Numbered from the stretch's first letter, positions 1 through 10,853 are shown. The stretch is DNA of 64,000 nt from Rugamonas rivuli (GCF_009380165.1 NZ_WHUF01000001.1:124001-188000), one strand, 5' to 3'. Notes: a model not told the origin generated them from the sequence alone. Numbers and translations: made by a program.

Positions 1-698
1 GCACGCTGCTCGACGGCGTGCACCTGTGCCAGGCCTTCCTGCAATTGCGCGGCCTGCCGGAGCAGTGCGTGGTCAGCGAATCGGCGCTGCACAACCCGGA
101 AGTGATGGACATCGTCGGCCAGCTGGAGGCGAAGCACGCACACGTGCTGGGATTGCCGGATGCGCTGTACAACGCCGTCAGCCAGGTCGAACATGGCGTC
201 GGCGTGATGTTTTTGATCGAGACGCCGGAACGCGCCGTGACCGAGCCGCTGGCCGTGTCGGCGGTGCTGCTCGATAACGTGCAGGATCCCGGCAACGTCG
301 GCTCCATCCTGCGCAGCGCGGCGGCGGCCGGCATCACCCAGGTGTATTGCAGCGCCGGTTCGGCGTTCTGCTGGTCGCCCAAGGTGCTGCGCGCGGCCAT
401 GGGCGCGCACTTCGTGCTGGAGATTTTCGAGAACGTCGACCTGGCGGCGCTGGTGGCCGCATCCAAGGTGACGTCGCTCGCCACCAGCGGCTACGCCACC
501 CAGCGCCTGTACGATGTCGACCTGCGCCAGCCGGTGGCGTGGCTGTTCGGCCACGAAGGGCAGGGCGTGGCGGACGATCTGCTGTCGATGGCGACCCATC
601 AGGTGGTGATCCCGCACCTGGGCCAGGTGGAGTCGCTCAACGTCGCCGCCTGCGCGGCAGTATGCTTTTTCGAGCAAGTAAGGCAGAATCAGACATAA
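1..698 (+). CDS. TrmH/SpoU-family RNA 2'-O-methyltransferase, 5' end outside window
   Basis: SAM-dependent RNA ribose 2'-O-methyltransferase of the SPOUT class, probably acting on rRNA. The reading frame is open from base 3 and already encodes LLDGVHLC, typical of the SpoU substrate-binding domain, so the gene starts left of the window and the GTG at 18 is not its start. The three SpoU motifs are present in order: DPGNVGSILRSAAAAGI near base 290, LFGHEGQGV near 545 and IPHLGQVESLNVAACAA near 610, which form the knotted SAM-binding fold. It ends 21 bases before the next gene. Which rRNA position it methylates cannot be read from the sequence. Family assignment is firm. Confidence 0.9.
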   Translation, partial: TLLDGVHLCQAFLQLRGLPEQCVVSESALHNPEVMDIVGQLEAKHAHVLGLPDALYNAVSQVEHGVGVMFLIETPERAVTEPLAVSAVLLDNVQDPGNVGSILRSAAAAGITQVYCSAGSAFCWSPKVLRAAMGAHFVLEIFENVDLAALVAASKVTSLATSGYATQRLYDVDLRQPVAWLFGHEGQGVADDLLSMATHQVVIPHLGQVESLNVAACAAVCFFEQVRQNQT

Positions 699-719
699 CC
701 GCAGCTTTTGGAGCCGTAC

Positions 720-1925
720 ATGGATATCGCGCAGTTGCACTTTCTGGTAGCCGAAGGGGATCAGGTACAACGGCATGCGCTGGCCGATATCCTGGTGCAC
801 CTGGGCGTGGGCCGCATCACGCAGGCGCCCGACGGCCATACTGCACTGCGCCATTTCAGCGCCGGCATCACGCCTAAAGTCGATATCGCCATCATCGACC
901 TGGCCCTCCCGGGCATGGATGCGCTGGAGCTGATACGCCGCCTGGCCGACGCCAAATCGCGCGTCGGCGTGCTGGTGGTGGGGGCGCAGTCCAACGCGGT
1001 GTTGTTTTCGGTGGAGACCATGGCGGCCGCCTACGGCATCAATATGCTGGGCGCGATCGGCAAGCCGGTGATCGGCAGCCGGCTGGAAGCGCTGATCGCC
1101 AACTACCTGGAGCCGGAACAGGCGCATACCGCTTCATCGCGCGCGCAGGTGCCGCCGATCTCGTTCGCCGAGGTGGGGCAGGGCTTGCAGATGCGCGAGT
1201 TCGATCCCTTCTTCCAACCCAAGATCGAGCTGGAGACGGGGCAGGTCAAGGGACTGGAGATGTTCGCCCGCTGGCGCCATCCGCTGTATGGCGTGCTGGG
1301 GCCGGCGTCGTTCATGCAGGTGCTGGAGGATAACCGCCGCATCGATTTCCTCGACTGGAGCATGATCGAGAAGTCGGTGGCTGCCTGCCGCACGCTGCAC
1401 GACCAGGGCATACCGATTTCGTTTTCCATCAATGTCGACCAGGGCACGCTGGCGCATCCGCAGTTCATGGAGCAGATCTCAGCCTGCCTGGAGCGGCATC
1501 GCATCATGCCCGACTACATCACCTTCGAGATGACCGAGTCGGCGGTGCTGACCACCGATCCGCATTTCCTGGAGCGGCTGCTGCGCTTGCGCATGAAGGG
1601 CTTCGGCTTGGCCATCGACGACTACGGCACGGGGCGCAGCAACCTGCAGCTGCTGGCGCGCATCCCGTTCTCCGAATTGAAGATCGACCGCAGCTTTGTC
1701 GACGGCGCTTCCAAGAAGCAGGCCATCGGCACGGTGCTGCGCTCCTGCCTCGGCCTGGCGCGTAGCCTGGACCGGCGCTCGGTGGCGGTCGGCGTCGAGA
1801 CCAAGCAGGATTGGGATTTCCTGCAAGGGTTGGGCTGCACCTATGCGCAGGGCTATTACATCGCCAAGCCGATGCCGGTCGAAGAGTTCCCTGCCTGGCT
1901 GGCTGATTGGCAACATTTCTTCTAA
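720..1925 (+). CDS. RocR-like response regulator with receiver and EAL (c-di-GMP phosphodiesterase) domains
   Basis: 401 residues: an N-terminal receiver domain (about 1-125, phospho-acceptor Asp60 in AIIDLALPG) followed by an EAL domain (about 150-395). Domain order and length match RocR of Pseudomonas. I chose ATG 720 because GGAG lies about 6 bases upstream; an in-frame TTG at 708 is less likely. EAL signatures: GLEMFARW at the EAL position (Glu kept, the following residues changed, as in RocR's EVL), INVDQ, FEMTES, IDDYGTG, LKIDRSF and QGY. The first Glu of the usual E-G-V-E motif is Val (AVGVET), so hydrolysis of c-di-GMP may be weakened or absent. No histidine kinase lies next to it. 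Confidence 0.88.
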   Translation: MDIAQLHFLVAEGDQVQRHALADILVHLGVGRITQAPDGHTALRHFSAGITPKVDIAIIDLALPGMDALELIRRLADAKSRVGVLVVGAQSNAVLFSVETMAAAYGINMLGAIGKPVIGSRLEALIANYLEPEQAHTASSRAQVPPISFAEVGQGLQMREFDPFFQPKIELETGQVKGLEMFARWRHPLYGVLGPASFMQVLEDNRRIDFLDWSMIEKSVAACRTLHDQGIPISFSINVDQGTLAHPQFMEQISACLERHRIMPDYITFEMTESAVLTTDPHFLERLLRLRMKGFGLAIDDYGTGRSNLQLLARIPFSELKIDRSFVDGASKKQAIGTVLRSCLGLARSLDRRSVAVGVETKQDWDFLQGLGCTYAQGYYIAKPMPVEEFPAWLADWQHFF

Positions 1926-1926
1926 G

Positions 1927-1949
1927 CGCAGCGGGCGCGGCCCGCTGCG
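1927..1949 (+). terminator. Hairpin after the REC-EAL gene
   Basis: A perfect 10-bp inverted repeat (1927-1936 with 1940-1949, loop GCG) begins one base after the stop codon. The 3' tail is only mildly T-rich (TTCGGTTT), so it is a plausible but not ideal intrinsic terminator. Confidence 0.5.
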
Positions 1950-2045
1950 TTCGGTTTGCGCGCCGTCAAATACCTAAGGCCGTTAGAAAAGCACACTGAA
2001 TCTCCGCCTCCCGTCCGGGCAGGCGATCCATTCACGAGGTGCGAC

Positions 2046-4493
2046 ATGGCTAATCCCAAAGACAACGGCGGCGCGGTGGACGGCGCCGGTTCCATTTTGA
2101 GCACGGTGGCCGGCCCGGCCGAACCACCGCATCCGGAGCGGTTGGGGCCTCCGAACCCGATCGCCAATCAGCTGCTGGAAAAAGTCACCACCGACGAGCA
2201 GCTCGCCGTCGAGATGCCCTTCAACGAGACCAAGCCGCTGGAATACGGCGAAGCCGCCTTCACGCCGCACGTGGGCGAGACGCGCACTCCCGCCAGCCAG
2301 CTCGCCACCGCCGGCACCAGCACCGAAACGGTGGCCTCGCCCAAGGTCGGCGACGGCCATCCGGACCTCGGCGACAATCCGCTCGATGGTCCGCTGGATC
2401 GGGTGCGGGTGGACGACAGCGGCCGCGAACTGACCACCAACCAGGGCGTGAAGGTGGCCGACAACCAGGACAGCCTGAAGATAGGCCTGCGCGGCCCGAC
2501 GGCGATGGAAGACTTCATCCTGCGCGAAAAAATCACCCACTTCGATCATGAGCGCATTCCGGAACGCGTGGTGCACGCGCGCGGTTCGGCGGCGCATGGC
2601 TATTTCGAAAGCTACGCCGACCACAGCGCCATCACGCGTGCGTCGCTGCTGGGCGAGGCAGGCAAACGCACGCCGGTGTTCGTGCGCTTCTCGACGGTGG
2701 CCGGTGAGCGCGGCTCGGCCGACACGGTGCGCGATGTGCGCGGCTTCGCGGTCAAGTTCTACACGGACCAGGGCAACTGGGATTTGGTCGGCAATAACAT
2801 CCCCGTGTTCTTCATCCAGGACGCGATGAAGTTCCCGGACCTGATCCACGCGGTCAAGCCGGAGCCGCACAACGGCATGCCGCAGGCGGCCAGCGCGCAC
2901 GATACCTTCTGGGACTTCGCCTCGCTCAGCCCCGAGATCACGCACATGCTGATGTGGCACACCTCGGACCGCGCGATCCCGCGCAGCTACCGCATGATGC
3001 AGGGCTTTGGCGTGCACACCTTCCGGCTGGTGAACGCGCAGGGCGCTTCGCTGTTCTGCAAATTCCACTGGACGCCGATGGCCGGCACGCATTCGCTGGT
3101 GTGGGACGAGGCGGCCCGCCTGACCGGCGCCGATCCCGACTACCACCGGCGCGATTTGTGGGAGGCCATCGAGGCTGGCCAGTTCCCCGAGTGGGAGCTG
3201 GGCGTGCAGACCTTCAGCGCCGAACAGGCGGCGCAGTTCCCCTTCGACGTGCTCGATCCGACCAAGCTTGTGCCGGAGGAAATGGTGCCGGTGCGGCCGC
3301 TGGGCAAGCTGGTGTTGGACCGCAATCCCGACAACTTCTTCGCCGAGACCGAGCAGGTGGCCTTCTGCGCCGCCCACGTGGTGCCGGGCATCGACTTCAG
3401 CGACGACCCGCTGCTGCAAGGGCGCATTCATTCGTACATCGATACGCAGATCTCGCGCCTGGGCGGGGCCAACTTCCACGAGATCCCGATCAACACGCCG
3501 CTGGCGCAGATCCACAACAACCAGCGCGACGGCATGCACCGGCAGTCGCTTAACCGGGGGCGGGTCAGCTACGAGCCCAATTCGCTGGCGGGCGGCTGTC
3601 CGTTCCAGGCCGGGGCGGCGGGATTCACCAGCTTCCCCGAGCCGCTGACGGCGGCCAAGGTGCGTGGCAAGCCGGAGCTGTTCGCCGACCACTACTCGCA
3701 GGCGCGCTTGTTCTGGAACAGCCAGACGGCGGTGGAGCAGAACCACATCATCGCCGCCTTCCGCTTCGAGCTGACGCGGGTGCAGACGCCGGCCATCCGC
3801 CGTCGCGTGCTGGCCGGTTTGGTCAACGTCGCGCAGAAGCTGGCCCAGGGCGTGGCCGATGGCCTGGGCATGGAGGTGCCGCCACCGCTGCCGCTGGCGA
3901 CCGATCTGCCGATCCACAATTACCCGCCGTCGTCGGCGCTGTCGTTGTTCAGCCGTCCCGGCACGACGGGCATCAAGACGTTGCGGGTGGCGCTGCTGGT
4001 GGCGCCGGGCGTCGATGCCGGGCAGGTGCGGCAGTTGTACGCGGCGTTGCTGGATGGTGGTGCGGTGCCGCGTCTGATGGGCGAGCGGGTCGGCCCCTTG
4101 CCGGGCTCGGACCTGGACGTGGAGATCAGTTTCGAGACGGGGCCGTCGATGTTGTGGGATGGCGCCATCGTGCCGGATCGCGCCGACGCCTACACGCTGG
4201 TGGACGACGAGCCGCAGAGCACCACGCCGGGCGGCACGCTGCTCAACCGGGAGGTCGCGGCGGTGGAGTTCCTGCGGCTGCAATACCGGCACGACAAGCC
4301 GCTGCTGGCGTTGGGTAACGGCGCGAAGTTGGTGTACGCGGCTGGCTTGCCGCTGGCGCTGCCGGATGGTGAGATCGATCCTGGCTTGATCATTGCGGAG
4401 CGCGGCGATAGTGACGGGCCGCTGGCGCGGTTCGAGGGGGCGTTGGTCCATCGCCGCGTTTACGCTCGCGAAACCGATCCCCCACGCGTCTGA
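2046..4493 (+). CDS. katE: Large-subunit catalase, HPII type
   Basis: Cytoplasmic haem catalase converting hydrogen peroxide to water and oxygen. 815 residues, the size of large-subunit (clade 2) catalases, with an extended N-terminus and a C-terminal flavodoxin/GATase1-like domain starting near residue 640 ([14 protein letters not shown]). The catalytic His lies in RVVHARG (about residue 175), the distal Asn in VGNNIPVFF, and the haem-ligand Tyr in [11 protein letters not shown] (about 463). The start is ATG 2046 with GAGGT five bases upstream; the frame stays open upstream to 1956 without a better site. It stands alone and converges on the amidohydrolase gene with a 15-base gap. Stationary-phase or peroxide control is typical of the family but not visible here. 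Confidence 0.93.
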   Translation: MANPKDNGGAVDGAGSILSTVAGPAEPPHPERLGPPNPIANQLLEKVTTDEQLAVEMPFNETKPLEYGEAAFTPHVGETRTPASQLATAGTSTETVASPKVGDGHPDLGDNPLDGPLDRVRVDDSGRELTTNQGVKVADNQDSLKIGLRGPTAMEDFILREKITHFDHERIPERVVHARGSAAHGYFESYADHSAITRASLLGEAGKRTPVFVRFSTVAGERGSADTVRDVRGFAVKFYTDQGNWDLVGNNIPVFFIQDAMKFPDLIHAVKPEPHNGMPQAASAHDTFWDFASLSPEITHMLMWHTSDRAIPRSYRMMQGFGVHTFRLVNAQGASLFCKFHWTPMAGTHSLVWDEAARLTGADPDYHRRDLWEAIEAGQFPEWELGVQTFSAEQAAQFPFDVLDPTKLVPEEMVPVRPLGKLVLDRNPDNFFAETEQVAFCAAHVVPGIDFSDDPLLQGRIHSYIDTQISRLGGANFHEIPINTPLAQIHNNQRDGMHRQSLNRGRVSYEPNSLAGGCPFQAGAAGFTSFPEPLTAAKVRGKPELFADHYSQARLFWNSQTAVEQNHIIAAFRFELTRVQTPAIRRRVLAGLVNVAQKLAQGVADGLGMEVPPPLPLATDLPIHNYPPSSALSLFSRPGTTGIKTLRVALLVAPGVDAGQVRQLYAALLDGGAVPRLMGERVGPLPGSDLDVEISFETGPSMLWDGAIVPDRADAYTLVDDEPQSTTPGGTLLNREVAAVEFLRLQYRHDKPLLALGNGAKLVYAAGLPLALPDGEIDPGLIIAERGDSDGPLARFEGALVHRRVYARETDPPRV

Positions 4494-4508
4494 CGTGTCA
4501 TTCCCGCG

Positions 4509-5858
4509 CTAATCCGGCCGGTAGCTGGCGCGCACGCCTTCCAGCAGCGCCGCCAGCGACTGCCGGTCGCGCCATCGGCCTTCGGCCATCACGCCCAGCG
4601 GCGTGCGCAGCGTCGCCAGTCCTTCCAGCGGATTGTGCTCGGTCAGCACCAGATCGGCGCGATATCCGGTCACGATCTGCCCGAACGCCACGCCGCCCTT
4701 GGTGCGGGCGATGAAAGCCCCCGGCGCGCGGGTGGCTGTGACGAGTGCCTGATAGCGGCTCAACTGCGAGCGCTCCAGCTCCATCAGATTGTCGTGCAAA
4801 GAGTAGCCTGGCGCCACGCCAGGGATGGTTGGTGCGTCGGTGCCGGACAGCAGTTCGACGCCGCCGTCGGCCAGGGCCTTGGTCAGCTTGCGCAGAAAAA
4901 CCAGCTTGGCCTCCAGTCGCGCCGACTTGGCGCCGTAGCCGCTGCGCCGCCACGCCTGCACATCGGCCGGGGCCACGTACGCCGTCTGCGGCTCGGCCAG
5001 GATGGCGCGCAGGCGTTCGGGATGGCCCATCTGGCCGGCCAACGCCTGGTAGGTGACGACGTCCGCGATCACCGCCGCGCCGTAGCGCCTGGCCAGCGCC
5101 ACCGCCTCGGGTATGCGCGCCTCGTCAGGCGGCGTATCGGTTTCCTGCCCGCCGGCCGGCGTGAAATAGGTGTAGAAGAATTCCTCCAGATGCACGACCA
5201 GCACCTGGCCTTGCGCCAGCTGGCGCTCCAGCCGCACGGCCGTCACGCCATGGCCCACCAGCGGCAGGCCCTGTGCGCGGCCTGCTTCGGCCAGCGCGCT
5301 GAATACATCCGGCGCCAGCCCGACGTAGACCTTGATGAAATCGTAGCCGTTGGCGGCCGCCAGGTCGACCACCGCGCGCGCCTGCGCTGGTGTCTTGATC
5401 TGCAAGCCGTTGTAGTCCGGCGTGCCGTCCACCATCAGGCTGGTGTAGACATGGGGGCCGGGCAGCGATCCACGCGCCACGGCGGGAACGATGCTGTCAA
5501 CGAGGTTGGCGCGGGCGCCGCCCATGTTGAGCAGCGTGGTCACGCCGTTGGCCAGATATAGCGCCAGGTCGTTGCGGGTTTCGGAATGGGTGTGCATGTC
5601 GGCCAGGCCGGGCGACAGCCACGCCTCGCCATGGCCATCAATGACCTGATAGCCAGCCGGCACAGCCAGCGCCACGCCGACCGCTTCGATGCGGCCGTCG
5701 CGCACCAGCACCGTCTGGTCGCGCAGCACGCGCTCGCTGTCCATCGGCACCAGGTTGACGTGCACGAAGGCTGTGGACTGGGCCCACGCTGCGAGCGGCG
5801 CCACGGCTGCGAACAGCAGCGCGGCAAACCGCATGGACCGCAGCGCGAGCCGGGGCAT
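4509..5858 (-). CDS. Exported amidohydrolase, imidazolonepropionase/prolidase-like
   Basis: 449 residues with a signal peptide (hydrophobic run to about residue 26, AAWAQ; Met9 is an alternative start). Metal-dependent TIM-barrel amidohydrolase: the first metal motif is MHTHSE (His89, His91), a Lys occurs in FIKVYVG, later His in VGHGVTA and VVHLEE, and the catalytic Asp in SGTDAPTIPG. Substrate is unknown; relatives cleave cyclic amides or dipeptides in the periplasm. Its start codon overlaps the stop of ppsR by one base (TGATG), so it is probably translated by coupling from ppsR mRNA. That is an odd partnership for a periplasmic enzyme. Confidence 0.85.
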   Translation of the reverse strand: MPRLALRSMRFAALLFAAVAPLAAWAQSTAFVHVNLVPMDSERVLRDQTVLVRDGRIEAVGVALAVPAGYQVIDGHGEAWLSPGLADMHTHSETRNDLALYLANGVTTLLNMGGARANLVDSIVPAVARGSLPGPHVYTSLMVDGTPDYNGLQIKTPAQARAVVDLAAANGYDFIKVYVGLAPDVFSALAEAGRAQGLPLVGHGVTAVRLERQLAQGQVLVVHLEEFFYTYFTPAGGQETDTPPDEARIPEAVALARRYGAAVIADVVTYQALAGQMGHPERLRAILAEPQTAYVAPADVQAWRRSGYGAKSARLEAKLVFLRKLTKALADGGVELLSGTDAPTIPGVAPGYSLHDNLMELERSQLSRYQALVTATRAPGAFIARTKGGVAFGQIVTGYRADLVLTEHNPLEGLATLRTPLGVMAEGRWRDRQSLAALLEGVRASYRPD

Positions 5859-6706
5859 CAGTACTCGCGCCGGTTAGGCTTGATCTCTTGCAGGATGGTG
5901 GTCGAGATTTCCTCGATCGACTTGGTGGTCGACGACAGCCAGCGTATGCCTTCGCGCTTCATCATCATCTCCGCCTCGTTGACTTCGTAGCGGCAGTTCT
6001 CGATCGACGCGTACTTGCTGCCTGCGCGGCGCTCGTTGCGGATCTCGGCCAGGCGCTCTGGCGTGATGGTCAGACCGAAGATCTTCGGCTTGAACTCGTA
6101 CAGCGACGACGGCAGCTTGCCGCGCTCGAAATCGTCCGGGATCAGCGGATAGTTGGCCGCCTTGATCCCGTACTGCATCGCCAGGTACAGGCTGGTCGGG
6201 GTCTTGCCCGAGCGCGATACGCCCACCAGGATCACGTCCGCCGAGGACAGGTTCTTGTGCGACTGGCCGTCATCGTGCGCCAGCGAGAAGTTGATCGCCT
6301 CGATGCGGTTTTTGTATTCCTCGCTGTCCACAATGTTGTGCGAACGGCCGATGGTGTGGGTCGATTTGACGCCCAGTTCCTGTTCCAATGGGGCAACAAA
6401 TGTTTGGATCAAATCCATGTGCATGCCCTTGCACTGGCGGATCACGTTCGACAGTTCGGTCTTGACCAGGGTCGAAAAGATGATCGGCCGTTGACCATCA
6501 GTCGCAAACGCCTCGTTGATCTTGCGTGCAGCGTCGTGCGCCTTGTCCAGCGTATCGATGAAGGGCAGCCGGATCTGGCGGAAGCGCAGCTCGAACTGGG
6601 TCAAAACCGAGTGACCAAAGGTTTCTGCCGTGATGCCGGTGCCGTCGGAAACGAAGAAGACCGTGCGGGCTACGGCGGGCAGGGGAGGACGTTGTTCTTG
6701 TGTCAT
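5858..6706 (-). CDS. ppsR: PEP synthase regulatory protein (DUF299 kinase/pyrophosphorylase)
   Basis: Bifunctional enzyme that inactivates PEP synthase by ADP-dependent threonine phosphorylation and reactivates it by phosphate-dependent dephosphorylation. Signature regions: [12 protein letters not shown] at the N-terminus and the P-loop-like [13 protein letters not shown] in the centre; the expected length of about 280 residues is met. Two starts are possible. The ATG at 6706 (weak AGG ten bases upstream, family-like N-terminus) is preferred over ATG 6724, which has no Shine-Dalgarno. It is transcribed divergently from its target ppsA, which supports the assignment. The downstream amidohydrolase overlaps its stop codon. 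Confidence 0.93.
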   Translation of the reverse strand: MTQEQRPPLPAVARTVFFVSDGTGITAETFGHSVLTQFELRFRQIRLPFIDTLDKAHDAARKINEAFATDGQRPIIFSTLVKTELSNVIRQCKGMHMDLIQTFVAPLEQELGVKSTHTIGRSHNIVDSEEYKNRIEAINFSLAHDDGQSHKNLSSADVILVGVSRSGKTPTSLYLAMQYGIKAANYPLIPDDFERGKLPSSLYEFKPKIFGLTITPERLAEIRNERRAGSKYASIENCRYEVNEAEMMMKREGIRWLSSTTKSIEEISTTILQEIKPNRREY

Positions 6707-6859
6707 GTAGAGTAAGCCTGTCATTATTGTGAATCGTCAATTTGGGCCGCAGGCTGTAGAATGGGCGCCATAGGTAAGATTGTGCTGCACGACGACCAGA
6801 ATAACAAGAAACAAGTCTGCGCCTCGCTGGAAGATTTCTATCATCAAAAAGGTGTCATT

Positions 6860-9289
6860 ATGTCCAACGCAGCATTGAAGGAGCAGAGTAACGGAGCGGT
6901 ATACGTCGCATCGTTCGAACATTTGCGCATGACGGATGTCGAATCCGTCGGCGGCAAAAACGCCTCATTAGGCGAAATGATCAGCCAACTGGCTGGCGCC
7001 GGCGTCCGGGTTCCGGGCGGCTTCGCCACCACGGCCCAGGCTTTCCGTGACTTCCTGTCGCACAGCGTCGACGGCGGCAAGCCGCTGGCCGAGCGCATCG
7101 CCGACCGTCTGGCCGACCTGAATATCGACGACGTGCGCGCCCTGGCGCAAGCCGGCGCCGAGATCCGTCAATGGATCGTCGAAACCCCGTTCCAGCCACG
7201 CCTGCAACAGGAAATCGAAACCTTCTACAACCAGCTGGTTGCCGATTCCAGCACCGAGATGTCGTTCGCCGTGCGTTCCTCGGCCACCGCCGAAGACTTG
7301 CCGGACGCTTCGTTCGCCGGTCAGCAGGAGACTTTCCTCAACGTGGTCGGCATCGAGAACGTGCTCGACGCGATGAAGCATGTCTTCGCATCGCTGTACA
7401 ACGACCGCGCCATCTCCTACCGCGTACACAAAGGCTTCACCCACGCTGAAGTCGCGCTGTCGGCCGGCGTGCAGCGCATGGTCCGTTCGGATCTGGGCGC
7501 GGCTGGCGTGATGTTCACCATCGATACCGAGTCCGGCTTCAAGGACGTGGTCTTCGTCACCTCCAGCTATGGCCTGGGCGAGACGGTGGTGCAGGGCGCG
7601 GTCAACCCGGACGAATTCTACGTCCACAAGCCGATGCTGGAAAAAGGCAAATCGCCTGTCATCCGCCGCAACATCGGCTCCAAGCTGCTGAAGATGGAGT
7701 TCACCAACGAAGCCAAGGCTGGCCGTTCGGTCAAGACCGTGGACGTGCCGGTCGAACTGCGCAACCGCTACTCGCTGAACGACACCGAAGTGGTGGAGCT
7801 GGCCAAGTACGCCGTCATCATCGAGAACCACTACGGCCGTCCGATGGACATCGAGTGGGGCAAGGATGGCCGCGACGGTAAGCTGTACATCCTGCAAGCG
7901 CGTCCTGAAACCGTCAAGTCGCAGCAGAAGGCGACCGATGTGCAGCAGCGCTTCAAGCTGAAATCCTCCGGCACCGTGCTGGCCTCGGGCCGTGCTATCG
8001 GCCAGAAGATCGGCGCCGGTCCTGTGCGCGTGATCCACGATCCGGCCGACATGGAGCGCGTGCAGCCGGGCGACGTGCTGGTCGCCGACATGACCGACCC
8101 TAACTGGGAACCGGTGATGAAGCGCGCTTCGGCCATCGTCACCAACCGTGGCGGCCGTACCTGCCACGCGGCGATCATCGCCCGTGAACTGGGCGTGCCT
8201 GCGGTTGTCGGTTGCGGCGACGCCACCGAGATCCTGAAGGACGGCACCTTCGTCACCGTGTCCTGCGCCGAAGGCGACGAGGGCAAGATCTACGACGGTC
8301 TGCTGGAAACCGAAATCTCGGAAGTGTCGCGCGGTGAGCTGCCTAAGCTGCCGACCAAGATCATGCTCAACGTCGGCAATCCACAGCTGGCCTTCGACTT
8401 CCAGTCGGTGCCGAACGGCGGCGTTGGCCTGGCGCGTCTTGAGTTCATCATCAACAACAACATCGGCGTGCATCCAAAAGCGATTCTGGAATACCCGAAC
8501 ATCGACGCCGATCTGAAAAAAGCGGTGGAGTCGGTCGCGCGCGGCCACGCCTCGCCGAAAGCCTTCTACGTCGACAAGCTGGCCGAGGGTATCGCCACCA
8601 TCGCCGCCGCCTTCTGGCCGAAGCCAGTGATCGTGCGCCTGTCGGACTTCAAGTCCAACGAGTACAAGAAGCTGATCGGCGGTTCGCGTTACGAGCCGGA
8701 TGAAGAAAACCCGATGCTGGGCTTCCGTGGCGCGGCGCGCTACCTGGCTGCCGATTTCGCCGGCGCCTTCGAGATGGAGTGCGCCGCCATGAAGCGCGTG
8801 CGTAACGACATGGGTCTGACCAACGTCGAGATCATGGTGCCGTTCGTGCGTACGCTGGGCCAGGCCGAGAAGGTCGTCAACCTGCTGGCTAAAAACGGTC
8901 TGGTACGCGGCGAGAACGACCTGCGTCTGATCATGATGTGCGAAGTGCCGTCCAACGCCATCCTGGCCGACAAGTTCCTCGAACACTTCGATGGCTTCTC
9001 GATCGGTTCCAACGACCTGACCCAGCTGACCCTGGGCCTGGACCGCGATTCCGGCATGGCGCTGCTGGCGGCCGACTTCGACGAACGCGACGAAGCCGTC
9101 AAGGCCTTGCTGTCGCTGGCGATCAAGGCTTGCCGCGCGCAGGGCAAGTACATCGGCATATGCGGCCAGGGGCCTTCCGATCATCCGGACTTCGCGGTCT
9201 GGCTGATGGAACAGGGCATCGAATCGATGTCGCTGAACCCGGACTCGGTGATCGACACCTGGCAGAAGCTGGCAGCACTGCAAAAGTAA
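6860..9289 (+). CDS. ppsA: Phosphoenolpyruvate synthase
   Basis: Makes PEP from pyruvate and ATP, giving PEP, AMP and Pi, for gluconeogenesis. 809 residues: an N-terminal ATP-grasp nucleotide-binding domain ([10 protein letters not shown] near 35, [19 protein letters not shown] near 137), a swivelling phosphohistidine domain with His436 in [14 protein letters not shown], and a C-terminal PEP/pyruvate barrel ([27 protein letters not shown] with the catalytic Cys). ATG 6860 is chosen because AAAGG lies seven bases upstream and the protein then begins close to family alignments; the frame is open upstream to 6761. The divergent ppsR encodes its regulator. A strong hairpin follows at 9377. Confidence 0.96.
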   Translation: MSNAALKEQSNGAVYVASFEHLRMTDVESVGGKNASLGEMISQLAGAGVRVPGGFATTAQAFRDFLSHSVDGGKPLAERIADRLADLNIDDVRALAQAGAEIRQWIVETPFQPRLQQEIETFYNQLVADSSTEMSFAVRSSATAEDLPDASFAGQQETFLNVVGIENVLDAMKHVFASLYNDRAISYRVHKGFTHAEVALSAGVQRMVRSDLGAAGVMFTIDTESGFKDVVFVTSSYGLGETVVQGAVNPDEFYVHKPMLEKGKSPVIRRNIGSKLLKMEFTNEAKAGRSVKTVDVPVELRNRYSLNDTEVVELAKYAVIIENHYGRPMDIEWGKDGRDGKLYILQARPETVKSQQKATDVQQRFKLKSSGTVLASGRAIGQKIGAGPVRVIHDPADMERVQPGDVLVADMTDPNWEPVMKRASAIVTNRGGRTCHAAIIARELGVPAVVGCGDATEILKDGTFVTVSCAEGDEGKIYDGLLETEISEVSRGELPKLPTKIMLNVGNPQLAFDFQSVPNGGVGLARLEFIINNNIGVHPKAILEYPNIDADLKKAVESVARGHASPKAFYVDKLAEGIATIAAAFWPKPVIVRLSDFKSNEYKKLIGGSRYEPDEENPMLGFRGAARYLAADFAGAFEMECAAMKRVRNDMGLTNVEIMVPFVRTLGQAEKVVNLLAKNGLVRGENDLRLIMMCEVPSNAILADKFLEHFDGFSIGSNDLTQLTLGLDRDSGMALLAADFDERDEAVKALLSLAIKACRAQGKYIGICGQGPSDHPDFAVWLMEQGIESMSLNPDSVIDTWQKLAALQK

Positions 9290-9376
9290 TTAAGTGTTGA
9301 CGTAGGCGTAAATTGGTTTAGACTGGTGTTATCGAATTGAGTTGTAAATAACACTATCAATACCAAGCGCCTTGTA

Positions 9377-9419
9377 GCAAAAACCCTCGCAGCCCGCACC
9401 GGGAAGCGGGGGTTTTTGC
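9377..9419 (+). terminator. Intrinsic terminator of ppsA
   Basis: A 14-bp stem with one G-T pair (9377-9390 with 9406-9419) encloses a 15-base loop and ends in a T run, about 90 bases after the ppsA stop codon. Confidence 0.8.
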
Positions 9420-9445
9420 ATTTTTAAACCTGAGAGGAGTGCATC

Positions 9446-9880
9446 ATGGCTGACTGGAGTTTTTGGTTGGTGGCGGCTGGCGCTACTGTGATCCTGGAAC
9501 TGTGCAGCGGAACCTTCTATCTGCTGATGATCGCCATCGGCCTGACGTCCGGCGCGCTGGCTGCGCTGCTGGGCTTTGGCATGGCGACGCAGACGCTGCT
9601 TGCCGCCGTGGTCGGCGTGGCGGCCACCGTGCTGTTGCGGCGCAGCCGCTTCGGCAAGCTGATGGACAACACCGAGGCCGCGCGCGACCCCAACGTCAAT
9701 ATGGACATCGGCCAGACCGTGCACGTGCCGGCCTGGCAGGACGGTGCAGCGCGCGTGATGTATCGCGGTGCGTTGTGGGATGTGGAACTGGAGACGGGCA
9801 CGGTGGCCGGCAGCAGCGCGGCGCCCGGGCAATACACGATACGCGAAGTACGCGGCAGCCGCCTGATCGTGGCAGCCTAA
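9446..9880 (+). CDS. NfeD-family membrane protein
   Basis: 144 residues: two or three N-terminal membrane segments (about 6-75, FWLVAAGATVILELCSGTFY and following) and a C-terminal soluble OB-fold-like NfeD domain (about 80-144). NfeD proteins act beside stomatin-like SPFH proteins in organising membrane microdomains and protein quality control; the SPFH gene follows 22 bases downstream, the classical pairing. The start at ATG 9446 has GAGAGGAG upstream. It is the short NfeD form, without the ClpP-like protease domain. Confidence 0.88.
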   Translation: MADWSFWLVAAGATVILELCSGTFYLLMIAIGLTSGALAALLGFGMATQTLLAAVVGVAATVLLRRSRFGKLMDNTEAARDPNVNMDIGQTVHVPAWQDGAARVMYRGALWDVELETGTVAGSSAAPGQYTIREVRGSRLIVAA

Positions 9881-9902
9881 GATTTACCTACTGGAGAGTT
9901 TT

Positions 9903-10853
9903 ATGGATATCAGTTTCGGCAATGTCACCTTCATCCTTTTCATCCTGGCCTTGGTGTTTGTGTTCAAGACCATCAACGTCGTTCCGCAGCAGCACGCCTG
10001 GGTGGTCGAACGGCTCGGCAAATACCACGCCACGCTGGGGCCTGGCCTGAACATCGTGATTCCTTTCGTCGACCGCATCGCCTACAAGCACGTGCTGAAG
10101 GAGATCCCGCTGGATGTGCCGCCGCAGGTCTGCATCACGCGCGACAACACGCAGCTGCAGGTTGACGGCATCCTGTACTTCCAGATCACCGACGCGATGC
10201 GCGCCTCGTATGGTTCGTCGAACTACATCGCCGCCATCACGCAGCTGGCGCAGACTACGCTGCGTTCGGTGATCGGCCGCATGGAACTTGATAAAACGTT
10301 TGAAGAGCGCGAGCATATCAACACCGCCATCGTCAATGCGATCGATGAATCGGCCGCCAACTGGGGCGTGAAGGTGCTGCGCTACGAGATCAAGGATTTG
10401 ACGCCGCCGAAGGAAATCCTGCACGCGATGCAGGCACAGATCACCGCCGAGCGTGAGAAGCGTGCGCTGATCGCTGCATCGGAAGGCCGCAAGCAGGAAC
10501 AGATCAACATCGCCAGCGGCGAACGCGAAGCGCAGATCGCCCGTTCGGAAGGCGACAAGCAGGCCGCCATCAACCGCGCACAGGGCCAGGCCGCAGCCAT
10601 CGTCGCGCTGGCCGAGGCGAATGCGTCGGCGCTGCGCCAGGTGGGTGCGGCGATCCGCGAGCCGGGCGGCGAGGACGCCGTCAACCTGAAGGTGGCCGAG
10701 CAGTACGTCGGCGCCTTCTCGCAGCTGGCCAAGACCAACAACTCCATCATCATCCCGGCCAACCTGGGCGAGATGAGCGGCTTGATCGCCACCGCCATGC
10801 AGGTGGTTAAATCGCAGAAGGATGCGCCGCTGGTCAAGCCGGCCAAGGCTTAA
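9903..10853 (+). CDS. SPFH/stomatin-like membrane protease-associated protein (QmcA type)
   Basis: 316 residues: one N-terminal membrane segment (VTFILFILALVFVF, about 8-22), then an SPFH/band-7 domain (VPQQHAWVVERLGKYH to about residue 200) and an Ala/Gln/Glu-rich coiled-coil region (about 190-250) typical of oligomerising stomatins. Probably forms large inner-membrane rings with its NfeD partner and may modulate membrane proteases such as FtsH; that role is known for relatives, not shown here. GGAGAG precedes the ATG. The two genes form an operon that converges on the SGNH gene with a 16-base gap. Confidence 0.9.
   Translation: MDISFGNVTFILFILALVFVFKTINVVPQQHAWVVERLGKYHATLGPGLNIVIPFVDRIAYKHVLKEIPLDVPPQVCITRDNTQLQVDGILYFQITDAMRASYGSSNYIAAITQLAQTTLRSVIGRMELDKTFEEREHINTAIVNAIDESAANWGVKVLRYEIKDLTPPKEILHAMQAQITAEREKRALIAASEGRKQEQINIASGEREAQIARSEGDKQAAINRAQGQAAAIVALAEANASALRQVGAAIREPGGEDAVNLKVAEQYVGAFSQLAKTNNSIIIPANLGEMSGLIATAMQVVKSQKDAPLVKPAKA

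Noticed and set aside
1983..4451. 822-codon open frame antisense to the catalase gene
   Set aside because: Arg/His/Gln-rich nonsense composition; it mirrors the codon bias of the GC-rich katE gene.
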